A program made the translations under genes and the position numbers. 19,248 nt of DNA from Ectobacillus sp048976805 (GTDB lineage: Bacteria; Bacillota; Bacilli; Bacillales; Bacillaceae_G): NCBI GenBank assembly GCA_048976805.1, contig JBHGUR010000109.1:1-19248 (forward strand), given 5' to 3'. Shown piece after piece: positions 1 to 5,606 of the stretch. Under the pieces are notes generated by a model. The model did not search any database and was not told where the DNA came from. It saw nothing but the letters and a program-made list of their open reading frames with translations. Position 1 is the stretch's first letter. The number at the start of each line of letters is the position of its first letter.

Positions 1-41
1 TTGGTTCCCTTGATATATGTTCCATCTTTTTGGTTTGCCAT
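1..41 (-). CDS. Start of an unidentified leftward gene (partial)
   Basis: An ATG at 41 (minus strand) is preceded by an excellent ribosome binding site (AAAGGAGGTGAAACC), and a promoter lies 40 bases further upstream. Only 13 full codons are inside the window, reading MANQKDGTYIKGT. This is too short to identify. In B. subtilis the gene next to gcvH on this side is yusG, but these residues do not resemble the YusG start as I remember it, so I give no name. Confidence 0.6.
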   Translation of the reverse strand, partial: MANQKDGTYIKGT

Positions 42-80
42 GGTTTCACCTCCTTTGTTTTTTGATGGAGTCATACACTT

Positions 81-109
81 AGTATACCAAACACAAGTTC
101 TATTTTCAG
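81..109 (-). promoter_or_regulatory. Sigma-A type promoter for the partial gene at 1-41
   Basis: On the minus strand CTGAAA (109-104, 4/6 match to TTGACA) and TATACT (86-81, 5/6 match to TATAAT) are separated by exactly 17 bases. The promoter lies 40 bases upstream of a start codon with a perfect ribosome binding site, which supports it. It is inferred from sequence only. Confidence 0.5.
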
Positions 110-132
110 CAAAAAAGATAAATCTGCCATAC

Positions 133-225
133 AAAAAGTAGGCTTATGCCTACCGGAAATTCATCCCCCACCTACTCGTTGGGCTACGCCCTTCTCACTC
201 CTTGAGGTAGGGGACTTCTTTCCGG
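133..225 (-). mobile_element. Orphan IS200/IS605 (IS1341-type) right-end-like structure
   Basis: Read on the minus strand this is a nested set of stems. CCGGAAA (225-219) pairs with TTTCCGG (159-153). Inside it CCCCTACCT pairs with AGGTGGGG with one G-U pair, and an inner hairpin is GGGC/GCCC (181-191). A separate perfect hairpin, GTAGGC-ATAA-GCCTAC, lies at 153-138 and is followed by a T run (137-133), so it could also act as a terminator. The layout and wording (GAAGTCCCCTAC ... GTAGGTGGGGGATGAA) resemble the right ends of TnpB-encoding IS200/IS605 elements of Bacillaceae, which also encode the 3' part of the TnpB guide RNA. No tnpB or tnpA gene is near, so it would be a relic or a non-autonomous end. 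The family assignment is from memory. Confidence 0.45.
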
Positions 226-296
226 AAAATCTGTTAAAAAGTCTATTTCAACATACGGCAAGAAACCCGATTAGAGAAGATTTGATTCCCGGCAGG

Positions 297-326
297 AAAG
301 AAAACGAGACGGCAAAAGCCGTCTCG
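297..326 (-). terminator. Rho-independent terminator of gcvH
   Basis: A perfect 9 bp stem, CGAGACGGC (305-313) and GCCGTCTCG (318-326), has a 4-base loop. On the minus strand it is followed by a T-rich tract (TTTTCTTTCC). It starts 7 bases beyond the gcvH stop codon. Confidence 0.85.
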
Positions 327-332
327 CTTCAA

Positions 333-716
333 TTAGTCTTGGTTAATCATTTCTTCATATTGCTCCGCAGACATCAAATTGTCAATTTGGTTCATATCCG
401 CAGGTTCTACAACAATCATCCACGCCTTATCGTATGGAGACTCGTTTACCAGCTCCGGGCTGTCGCTTAACTCGGTGTTCACTTCTACAACCTTGCCGCT
501 TACAGGAGCGTATAATTCAGAAACTGTTTTAACGGACTCAACGCTGCCAAACGGCTCATCCGCTTGCACCTCTGCTCCTACCTCCGGAAGCTCGACAAAC
601 ACGATATCGCCAAGCTCATGCTGCGCGAAATCTGTAATGCCGATAACAACCTTATTGCCATCCACCTTCAACCATTCATGTTCTTCAGAATAACGTAACC
701 CTTTAGGAATGCTCAT
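333..716 (-). CDS. gcvH: Glycine cleavage system H protein
   Basis: GcvH is the lipoyl carrier of the glycine cleavage system: it carries the aminomethyl group between the P and T proteins, and in Bacillus it also acts in lipoate relay. The protein is 127 residues, the usual length. The lipoylation motif around SVESVKTVSELYAP is intact, with Lys63 as the attachment site. I chose the ATG at 716 because TGGAGGGAACTTGC sits right before it and the protein then begins MSIPKGLRYS, as family members do; an in-frame ATG at 731 lacks a good site. It lies 58 bases after yusI on the same strand and probably shares its transcript, ending at the hairpin at 297-326. No gcvT or gcvP is in the window. Confidence 0.95.
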   Translation of the reverse strand: MSIPKGLRYSEEHEWLKVDGNKVVIGITDFAQHELGDIVFVELPEVGAEVQADEPFGSVESVKTVSELYAPVSGKVVEVNTELSDSPELVNESPYDKAWMIVVEPADMNQIDNLMSAEQYEEMINQD

Positions 717-774
717 GCAAGTTCCCTCCATATGTAGTAGTTATGTAAATACCTAATTGGTACTTTTCCTATGT

Positions 775-1134
775 TTACTGCAGCCACATTCTTTCAAATT
801 GCTCTTCATTAAAGCCTACTGTCACCTTATTGCCGTCTGTTGCGATTGGACGCTTAATGAGCATGCCGTCAGACGCAAGCAGCGTAAGCATTTCTTCATC
901 GCCCATCTCTTTCAGTTTATCCTTTAAGCCAAGCTCGCGATACTTCATGCCGCTCGTATTGAAAAACTTTTTCAGCTCCAATCCGCTTTTTTCTTGAAGC
1001 TGCTTAAGTTCTTCCTTGGACGGCGGATTTTCAACAATATGAATCATATTATACGAAACGTTATGGGACTCAAACCACTTTTTTGCCTTTTGGCACGTTC
1101 CGCATTTTGGGTACGAATAAAATGTTACTGCCAT
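775..1134 (-). CDS. yusI: ArsC/Spx-family thioredoxin-fold protein (YusI-like)
   Basis: A 119-residue protein of the arsenate reductase-like ArsC/Spx/MgsR family. The redox motif CGTC is near the N-terminus (Cys11 and Cys14 in YPKCGTCQKAKKW). The family segments KKFFNTSGMKYRELGLK and LLASDGMLIKRPI follow, the latter carrying the conserved Arg-Pro. It closely resembles B. subtilis YusI as I remember it, and both lie just upstream of gcvH. The biochemical role of YusI is not established; arsenate reduction should not be assumed. Two adjacent ATGs (1137 and 1134) could start it. The second is better spaced from AGGTG and matches the family start, so it is used. Confidence 0.9.
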   Translation of the reverse strand: MAVTFYSYPKCGTCQKAKKWFESHNVSYNMIHIVENPPSKEELKQLQEKSGLELKKFFNTSGMKYRELGLKDKLKEMGDEEMLTLLASDGMLIKRPIATDGNKVTVGFNEEQFERMWLQ

Positions 1135-1162
1135 CATTTCACCTACTTCTCGTTTAGCCCTT

Positions 1163-1191
1163 ATTTTACCATAAATACTGCTATTTTTCAT
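1163..1191 (-). promoter_or_regulatory. Candidate extended -10 promoter for yusI-gcvH
   Basis: On the minus strand TAAAAT (1168-1163) is preceded by TGG, giving an extended -10 (TGnTAAAAT). A weak -35 (ATGAAA, 1191-1186) lies 17 bases upstream. The predicted start would give a leader of about 20 bases before the yusI ribosome binding site. The weak -35 keeps confidence moderate. Confidence 0.4.
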
Positions 1192-1219
1192 ATATAGCAG
1201 CTTGACCGCGGGCTATATA
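1191..1219. promoter_or_regulatory. Inverted repeat just upstream of the yusI promoter
   Basis: TATATAGC (1191-1198) and GCTATATA (1212-1219) form a perfect 8 bp inverted repeat around a 13-base GC-rich centre. It touches the upstream edge of the candidate -35 of yusI. It could be a regulator binding site; it is not followed by a T run in either direction. No regulator is identifiable. Confidence 0.3.
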
Positions 1220-1400
1220 TACTTTCTTCATTCACTTTACTTATCCTGCAAATTTTTCTATTTTGCTATACATAAATCCGCCTGCAAGTGCAAACATATT
1301 ATTTTCCTGCTATTTCGAAAAAGGTATGGGATATATGCTTTTCGCGGACAATAATAATGAACGCTGGCAAATGAGCCATCATTCAGCTATTAATAAAAAA

Positions 1401-1555
1401 AGCGCAAGCGCCCTGCTTAGCGACGCCTGGGCTGGAGCACATCGACTGAGATAAAGGAAACACGAAGAGCACGAGCGTCGATGTTGGCTTATCATAGGGA
1501 GATGGGCGAAGTACACTAGTCGCTGGGCGCTGGAGCTAGACACTGTTCTAGCTCC
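1401..1555. repeat. Structured interspersed repeat in a gene-free stretch
   Basis: Part of the 616-base gap between yusI and the small gene at 1751; from 1220 to 1400 I see nothing recognisable. The element folds by nested perfect pairings: AGCGCCC (1407-1413) with GGGCGCT (1525-1531), AGCGAC (1419-1424) with GTCGCT (1519-1524), and ACATCGAC (1439-1446) with GTCGATGT (1477-1484). It ends in a 9 bp hairpin, GGAGCTAGA (1532-1540) with TCTAGCTCC (1547-1555). I recall very similar intergenic sequences in many Bacillaceae genomes, but I know no accepted name or function. The layout fits either a small mobile repeat or a folded RNA. Confidence 0.6.
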
Positions 1556-1572
1556 AAAAAGTTATACTTTCT

Positions 1573-1733
1573 TATCTTTTGGCTCTGTTAAAAGCTAATG
1601 TTGATTTTGATTTATTTGTTGATTTGGAACGAAAGGCGACGACTCCAGCGGGAAAAGCGGCTCTGCCCCGTCCGCGGAAAGCGTCCGCCTGTAGTGGAAA
1701 ATCAACAATCAAGTTTAACAGAGCCTATCTTTT
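1573..1733. mobile_element. MITE-like element, copy A, with 8 bp target duplication
   Basis: The element spans 1581-1725 (145 bp). Its ends are perfect 12 bp terminal inverted repeats, GGCTCTGTTAAA (1581-1592) and TTTAACAGAGCC (1714-1725). Directly outside them is a perfect direct repeat TATCTTTT (1573-1580 and 1726-1733), the mark of a transposition event. An inner inverted repeat GTTGATTT (1618-1625) / AAATCAAC (1699-1706) adds a second stem. It encodes no protein, so a transposase elsewhere would have to move it. The 8 bp duplication is a property shared by IS6-family elements among others; the link is only a suggestion. A second copy lies at 18961-19087. Confidence 0.75.
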
Positions 1734-1750
1734 AAAAAAGGGTGAAGGAA

Positions 1751-1909
1751 ATGGATAGGCAAAAACGACGTACAGCGGAAGAGGAAATAAAAGAAAGAGA
1801 ACGAATCGCGCAAATAGAGGATCCGCAGGAAAATGAGGTCGATATGCATATGGCAGATGAGCGGCCTCCGATAGATAAGGTGCGCTTAGATATGATTAAT
1901 ATGGGATAA
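1751..1909 (+). CDS. Small hydrophilic protein of unknown function (52 aa)
   Basis: Begins at ATG 1751 behind AAGGGTGAAGGAA, a good ribosome binding site, and ends at TAA 1909, ten bases before a strong terminator hairpin. The 52-residue product is highly charged: a basic start (MDRQKRRTAEEE), an acidic middle (IEDPQENEVD) and the end RPPIDKVRLDMINMG. It has no membrane segment, cysteine or signal peptide, and is probably helical at the start. I do not recognise the family. The MITE-like copy A ends only 17 bases upstream of the start codon, so any promoter must lie in or beyond the element. A gene, terminator and ribosome binding site in the right order make it likely to be real. Confidence 0.6.
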   Translation: MDRQKRRTAEEEIKERERIAQIEDPQENEVDMHMADERPPIDKVRLDMINMG

Positions 1910-1918
1910 ATTATTATA

Positions 1919-1944
1919 AAAAGCCCTGCAATTGCAGGGCTTTT
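1919..1944. terminator. Bidirectional terminator between the small gene and the sugar operon
   Basis: A perfect 26-base palindrome with centre GCAATTGC (AAAAGCCCTGC and its mirror). It has A and T runs on both flanks, so it works in both directions: for the rightward small gene at 1751 and for the leftward sugar operon, whose last stop is at 1950. Confidence 0.9.
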
Positions 1945-1949
1945 CCCTC

Positions 1950-3293
1950 TTACGCTTCTGCTAGTTGAAAGAATTGCGGAAGATACTCTTTATGCGCTTC
2001 TAGCATTTCATCCAAGATTTGTTTAGCAATTGTATCAGATGGAACAAGCGGATTGATTGTCATCGCTACAAGTGCTGTATTGTAGTCGCCTGTAACAGCC
2101 GCTTCTGCCGCAACGCGCTCAAATGACTTAATTTGCTGTACAAGGCCGCGGACCGCAACAGGGAGATCCCCTACCGCTATCGGCTTAGGGCCGTCTTTTG
2201 TAATAACACAATTCACTTCTACTGCAGAGTCATCAGGAATGCTTGCAATTGCTCCATTGTTTCGCGTATTTACTGGCTGGATATCGCGTTTGTCGTTGTA
2301 GATAGAGTTAATCAAGTTACAGGCTGCATCGCTGTAATAGGCGCCGCCCCGCTTTTCTAATTGCGGAGGCTTGATTGCCAAATTCGGATCTTTATATAAC
2401 TCAAATAGCTCTTTCTCTACCTGTTTTACGACCTCGGCGCGCGTTCCTACTGTTCTGGCTGCTTCTAATTCCTCTTCCAGCATTTCCTTTGTTTTATAAT
2501 AATAGCGGTGGTAGCCGCAAGGAATCACTTTTAAGCCGCGAATGAAGTCAGGCTCCCAGCCAAGCGCGGCAATATTCTTCATCGTTAGCGCATTCTCCGG
2601 ATTTGCCATTGCTTCGATTACTCGGTCCATGACGCTAACGCCGTCTACATACACATTCAATCCAAACACCATATGATTGAGGCCGGCAAAATCAACATGG
2701 ACTCTCTCTGGAGATACGTTCAACATCTCAGCCGTGCCCATTTTCATCCCGATTGGAACGTTGCAAAGGCCGACAACCTTTTTAATGTTGCTATAGCGGA
2801 GCACAGCCTCCGTTACCATGCCGGCCGGATTTGTAAAGTTAATGAGCCAAGCGTCCGGGCATAATTCCTCCATATCTCTGCAAATATCCAAAATAACAGG
2901 AATAGTGCGCAATCCTTTAAACAATCCGCCCGGCCCGTTTGTTTCTTGTCCAATTACATTATATTTCAGCGGAATTTTCTCGTCCTTCGCGCGCGCATCA
3001 AGAAGGCCTACCCGAAATTGCGTTGTAACAAAGTCCGCATCTTTAAGGGCGGCGCGGCGGTCTAAGGTAAGGTGAATTTCCATCGGAATCCCCGCTTTTT
3101 TAACCATCCGTTTTGCCAATGCCCCTACAATATTCAGCTTTTCCTCTCCTGCCGGAATATCAACAAGCCATAGCTCGCGTACGGGAAGTTCGTCATATCT
3201 TTTGATAAAACCTTCAATAAGTTCAGGAGTATAGCTGGATCCTCCCCCGATTGTTACAATTTTAATTCCCTCTTTTGCAATATTGTGTTCCAT
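1950..3293 (-). CDS. licH: 6-phospho-beta-glucosidase, glycoside hydrolase family 4
   Basis: A 447-residue GH4 enzyme of the LicH/CelF/ChbF group. GH4 enzymes cleave phosphorylated disaccharides by an NAD+ and metal-dependent elimination mechanism. Visible signs are the N-terminal dinucleotide fold (IVTIGGGSSYTPEL, residues 13-25), the GQETNGPGG segment (115-123), NFTNPAG (152-158), and the metal-binding pair Cys177 in CNVP and His207 in GLNH. Likely substrates are cellobiose-6-phosphate or, given the chbG neighbour, deacetylated chitobiose-6-phosphate. It is the last gene of the operon, 32 bases after chbG, and ends at the terminator at 1919-1944. Start: ATG at 3293 behind AAGGGGAAGATAGCT. 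Confidence 0.93.
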   Translation of the reverse strand: MEHNIAKEGIKIVTIGGGSSYTPELIEGFIKRYDELPVRELWLVDIPAGEEKLNIVGALAKRMVKKAGIPMEIHLTLDRRAALKDADFVTTQFRVGLLDARAKDEKIPLKYNVIGQETNGPGGLFKGLRTIPVILDICRDMEELCPDAWLINFTNPAGMVTEAVLRYSNIKKVVGLCNVPIGMKMGTAEMLNVSPERVHVDFAGLNHMVFGLNVYVDGVSVMDRVIEAMANPENALTMKNIAALGWEPDFIRGLKVIPCGYHRYYYKTKEMLEEELEAARTVGTRAEVVKQVEKELFELYKDPNLAIKPPQLEKRGGAYYSDAACNLINSIYNDKRDIQPVNTRNNGAIASIPDDSAVEVNCVITKDGPKPIAVGDLPVAVRGLVQQIKSFERVAAEAAVTGDYNTALVAMTINPLVPSDTIAKQILDEMLEAHKEYLPQFFQLAEA

Positions 3294-3325
3294 AGCTATC
3301 TTCCCCTTTATTGTATGATTTCTTC

Positions 3326-4066
3326 TTACATGCCCTTGTAGCTGATTAACTGAATGTTTCTCGCTTCTACCGCTTTGCGGATTTCCCCGCTCGTCAAAAT
3401 GGATAGCTCCTTTGCGCGCAAGAGGGCATACGAACTTCCAGAAAGCAGCGCTTCATCAATAAATGCCGGGTGGCACATGATTTCCGCTGTTTCATAAAAT
3501 GAAGCTTGCTCCAGCATATTTATAAGGTACTCTGCTGTTAACTGCTCGCCATAAAATCTGTCATCGAAAAAAGCAACAGTTTTCACGCCCATATTTTTCA
3601 ACTGCTCTGCATTCCCCGGCACTAACCGAACCGGGAGGCTATATTCCTTCGCCAGGTTCGCAACAATAGGAAGTACATTCTCAAGCCCATGGGCATGGTG
3701 ATGGCTATCAATATGAGTAGGCCGCAAGCCAAATGAAAGAAACTTCTCTATTTGGCTGCGAAACTCTCTTTCAATCTCATCCGGTCTGGCAAGCCTCTCA
3801 ATTTCCCGCAGAGAACGAAATCTCCCATTTGCATCAATAAGTGACGGAACCGCTTTGGATACAGGTTTGCCGCATGTCAAAACAAGGTGGATTCCCACGC
3901 CAAGATTAGGGTTTTCTTTCGCTAAAGCTGCGGCGTGGGCAGCGCCGGGCATATTTGCCATCAAAGTTGCTGAAGTCACAATGCCGTTTTGAAAAGCCTC
4001 CACAATTCCAAGATTAACGCCCTTTGAATAACCAAAATCATCTGCATTTACAATTAATTTTGTCAT
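3326..4066 (-). CDS. chbG: ChbG/YdjC-family carbohydrate deacetylase
   Basis: A 246-residue member of the YdjC/ChbG family (related in fold to NodB deacetylases). In E. coli, ChbG removes one acetyl group from chitobiose and its 6-phosphate so that the sugar can induce and be split by the GH4 enzyme ChbF. The metal and catalytic motifs are intact: NADDFG (Asp9-Asp10), GIHL (His60) and HIDSHHHAH (118-126). It sits between licA and licH, as chbG is grouped with chbF in enterobacteria. The ribosome binding site (AAGGA, 12 bases before ATG 4066) is weak, so the start is a little uncertain, but MTKLIVNADDFG is a typical beginning. Substrate is inferred; YdjC proteins are found with several sugar systems. 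Confidence 0.88.
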   Translation of the reverse strand: MTKLIVNADDFGYSKGVNLGIVEAFQNGIVTSATLMANMPGAAHAAALAKENPNLGVGIHLVLTCGKPVSKAVPSLIDANGRFRSLREIERLARPDEIEREFRSQIEKFLSFGLRPTHIDSHHHAHGLENVLPIVANLAKEYSLPVRLVPGNAEQLKNMGVKTVAFFDDRFYGEQLTAEYLINMLEQASFYETAEIMCHPAFIDEALLSGSSYALLRAKELSILTSGEIRKAVEARNIQLISYKGM

Positions 4067-4087
4067 AGATTGCTTCTATCCTTGCTA

Positions 4088-4426
4088 TTATTTTGTTATA
4101 ACAGTACCCATGGATATTTGCTTTATTTCTTTGTACATTCTAATCATTTCAGCAACTAAATCGCTGATTGTTTCCACGCTCATCATTTGATCTTCAGCGT
4201 GCATAATAATAAGGGAAAATTCTAATTTTTGGCCAGATGCCTCCTGTTGAATAAGCCCCGCATGCGCTTTATGCCCCTCTGACAAAAATTGGCGGGACTC
4301 TTTCAATTTTTCCTCTGCCTCTTCAAAGCGCCCTTCTCTTGCTGCATAAAGCGCCTCCATAACTAGGCTCTTGGCTGTACCAACATTGCTGATAATATTA
4401 AAAGCTACCAATTCCATTCCTTCCAT
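4088..4426 (-). CDS. licA: PTS lactose/cellobiose-family IIA component
   Basis: A 112-residue cytoplasmic IIA of the lactose/chitobiose PTS family, which forms helical trimers and passes phosphate from HPr to IIB. The phosphorylation motif SLIIMHAEDQ is intact, with His76 as the phospho-site and Asp79 near the family's trimer metal site. Start: ATG at 4426 behind AGGGAGGATTTTAA, whose site overlaps the end of the kinase gene; a second in-frame ATG three codons in is less well placed. It is separated from its IIB and IIC partners by the small unknown gene and the kinase, whereas B. subtilis licBCAH has them adjacent. Confidence 0.93.
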   Translation of the reverse strand: MEGMELVAFNIISNVGTAKSLVMEALYAAREGRFEEAEEKLKESRQFLSEGHKAHAGLIQQEASGQKLEFSLIIMHAEDQMMSVETISDLVAEMIRMYKEIKQISMGTVITK

Positions 4427-4438
4427 TTAAAATCCTCC

Positions 4439-5338
4439 CTATCCTTCTTTCGCTATCGGATACATTTGAAGATGGTGGTATAAGGCGCCAATCATACCCG
4501 CATTATTTTGGAAATAACACGGCTCCAAGGGAATATTCTTCCCAAATGTCTCTAACCGCTTTAGGCGCCACTGCAATTCAGGTATCAAGTCATCCCTTTG
4601 GCTAATTGCACCGCCGAGCAAAATCTTTTTCGGATTGAACATAAAGAACAAGTTATAAATTCCAATCGATAAGCTATCAAAAAACTGGTTTACCTCATGC
4701 CTTGCATGGGGATCTCCTTGTTCATACGCATGAAATACATCGACTCCCGTTACCTCATCAAGAGGCAATCCTTTATATTTTGCATATCTCGACCGCAACC
4801 CTAAAACTGACCCTGTGTGGCTTAACGTGCAATTTTCTGCAATATTATTTTGTAGGCCTTGTGTAATCATAAAGCCGAATTCTCCAGCCATAAATGAGGA
4901 GCCGCGGTACAGCTTGTTATCTAAAAAACAAGCTCCTCCGATGCCCGTGCCGATTGCCATGCATAAAAAGTCGCTTTCACCCTGGGCGTTTCCCTTCCAT
5001 TTCTCGGCTAAAGCTGCGCAATTCACATCATTTTCAACGCTAACCGGCAGCCGCAGCCGTTCCTCTAAATATTCCTTAATATTAAAATTGTTAAAATCCG
5101 CAATAGCGCCGCCAACTTCGATATAGCCGCTATAGCAATCCACAAACCCCGGTACACTCAATGCAATTCCTGAAAGCTGTTTATATTCCCCTGCTGTTTT
5201 TAGTACATGATCTAAAATGGCTTGGCCGCAGGTACGATTGGACGGGAATTTTCCTGTTTCAAGAATGTTGCCCTTTTCATCAAGCAAACCGTACTTTACA
5301 TCTGTACCGCCAATATCAAACGAAATGTATTGTTTCAT
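4439..5338 (-). CDS. ROK-family sugar kinase, probably beta-glucoside or amino sugar kinase
   Basis: A 299-residue ROK protein with no DNA-binding domain, so a kinase rather than a repressor. Seen: the phosphate loop DIGGTDVKYG (8-17), catalytic Asp104 in ENDVNCAALAE, the second ATP loop AIGTGIGG (128-135), and the sugar-binding Glu153 in AGEFGFM. The zinc-binding set of classic ROK proteins (a His after GExG and CxCGxxGCxE) is missing: Phe156 replaces the His, and no such cysteine cluster follows. That resembles the beta-glucoside kinase BglK type rather than glucokinase or NagC/Mlc. In this operon it could phosphorylate an imported disaccharide or the free sugar left after GH1/GH4 cleavage (glucose, GlcN or GlcNAc). 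Spacing to both neighbours is 12 bases. Confidence 0.85.
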   Translation of the reverse strand: MKQYISFDIGGTDVKYGLLDEKGNILETGKFPSNRTCGQAILDHVLKTAGEYKQLSGIALSVPGFVDCYSGYIEVGGAIADFNNFNIKEYLEERLRLPVSVENDVNCAALAEKWKGNAQGESDFLCMAIGTGIGGACFLDNKLYRGSSFMAGEFGFMITQGLQNNIAENCTLSHTGSVLGLRSRYAKYKGLPLDEVTGVDVFHAYEQGDPHARHEVNQFFDSLSIGIYNLFFMFNPKKILLGGAISQRDDLIPELQWRLKRLETFGKNIPLEPCYFQNNAGMIGALYHHLQMYPIAKEG

Positions 5339-5350
5339 AACACAGAACTC

Positions 5351-5593
5351 CTATACTTTCTCAATTACGTGCGCAATATAATAGAGTGCTGGACCATACT
5401 TTGATTTTTGAAAGATGTCCTTTAGGTACCTCTCCGTTTCTTTTGCAGATAAGGAGGAAGCTACCTCAAAGGTAGCTTGAATCCTCCCAACTGATTGTAG
5501 CTTCGTTGTAACCTTTTCATCTGTATAATCTTGAAAAAACTTGCGAATGAATGAAATTTGGCCGCAATGAAACTGTACAATGTAGTGATGCAT
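5351..5593 (-). CDS. Small unknown protein within the sugar PTS operon (80 aa)
   Basis: Begins at ATG 5593 behind AAGGCGGTGCTAGTA, which overlaps the licC stop, and ends 12 bases before the kinase start. The reading frame is open further upstream, but that would overlap licC. The product begins MHHYIVQFHCGQISF and ends ALYYIAHVIEKV. Alternating strands and helices (HYIVQF, FIRKFFQDY, RIQATFEVAS, ETERYLKDIF, ALYYIAHVI) suggest a small alpha/beta domain, possibly ferredoxin-like. No membrane segment or catalytic motif is apparent. I do not recognise the family; its place between IIC and the kinase suggests a role in uptake or regulation, but that is inference. Confidence 0.75.
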   Translation of the reverse strand: MHHYIVQFHCGQISFIRKFFQDYTDEKVTTKLQSVGRIQATFEVASSLSAKETERYLKDIFQKSKYGPALYYIAHVIEKV

Positions 5594-5606
5594 TACTAGC
5601 ACCGCC

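Noticed and set aside
1263..1454. Rightward open frame of 63 codons in the gap after yusI
   Set aside because: No ribosome binding site, it runs into the folded repeat element, and the translation has no protein character.
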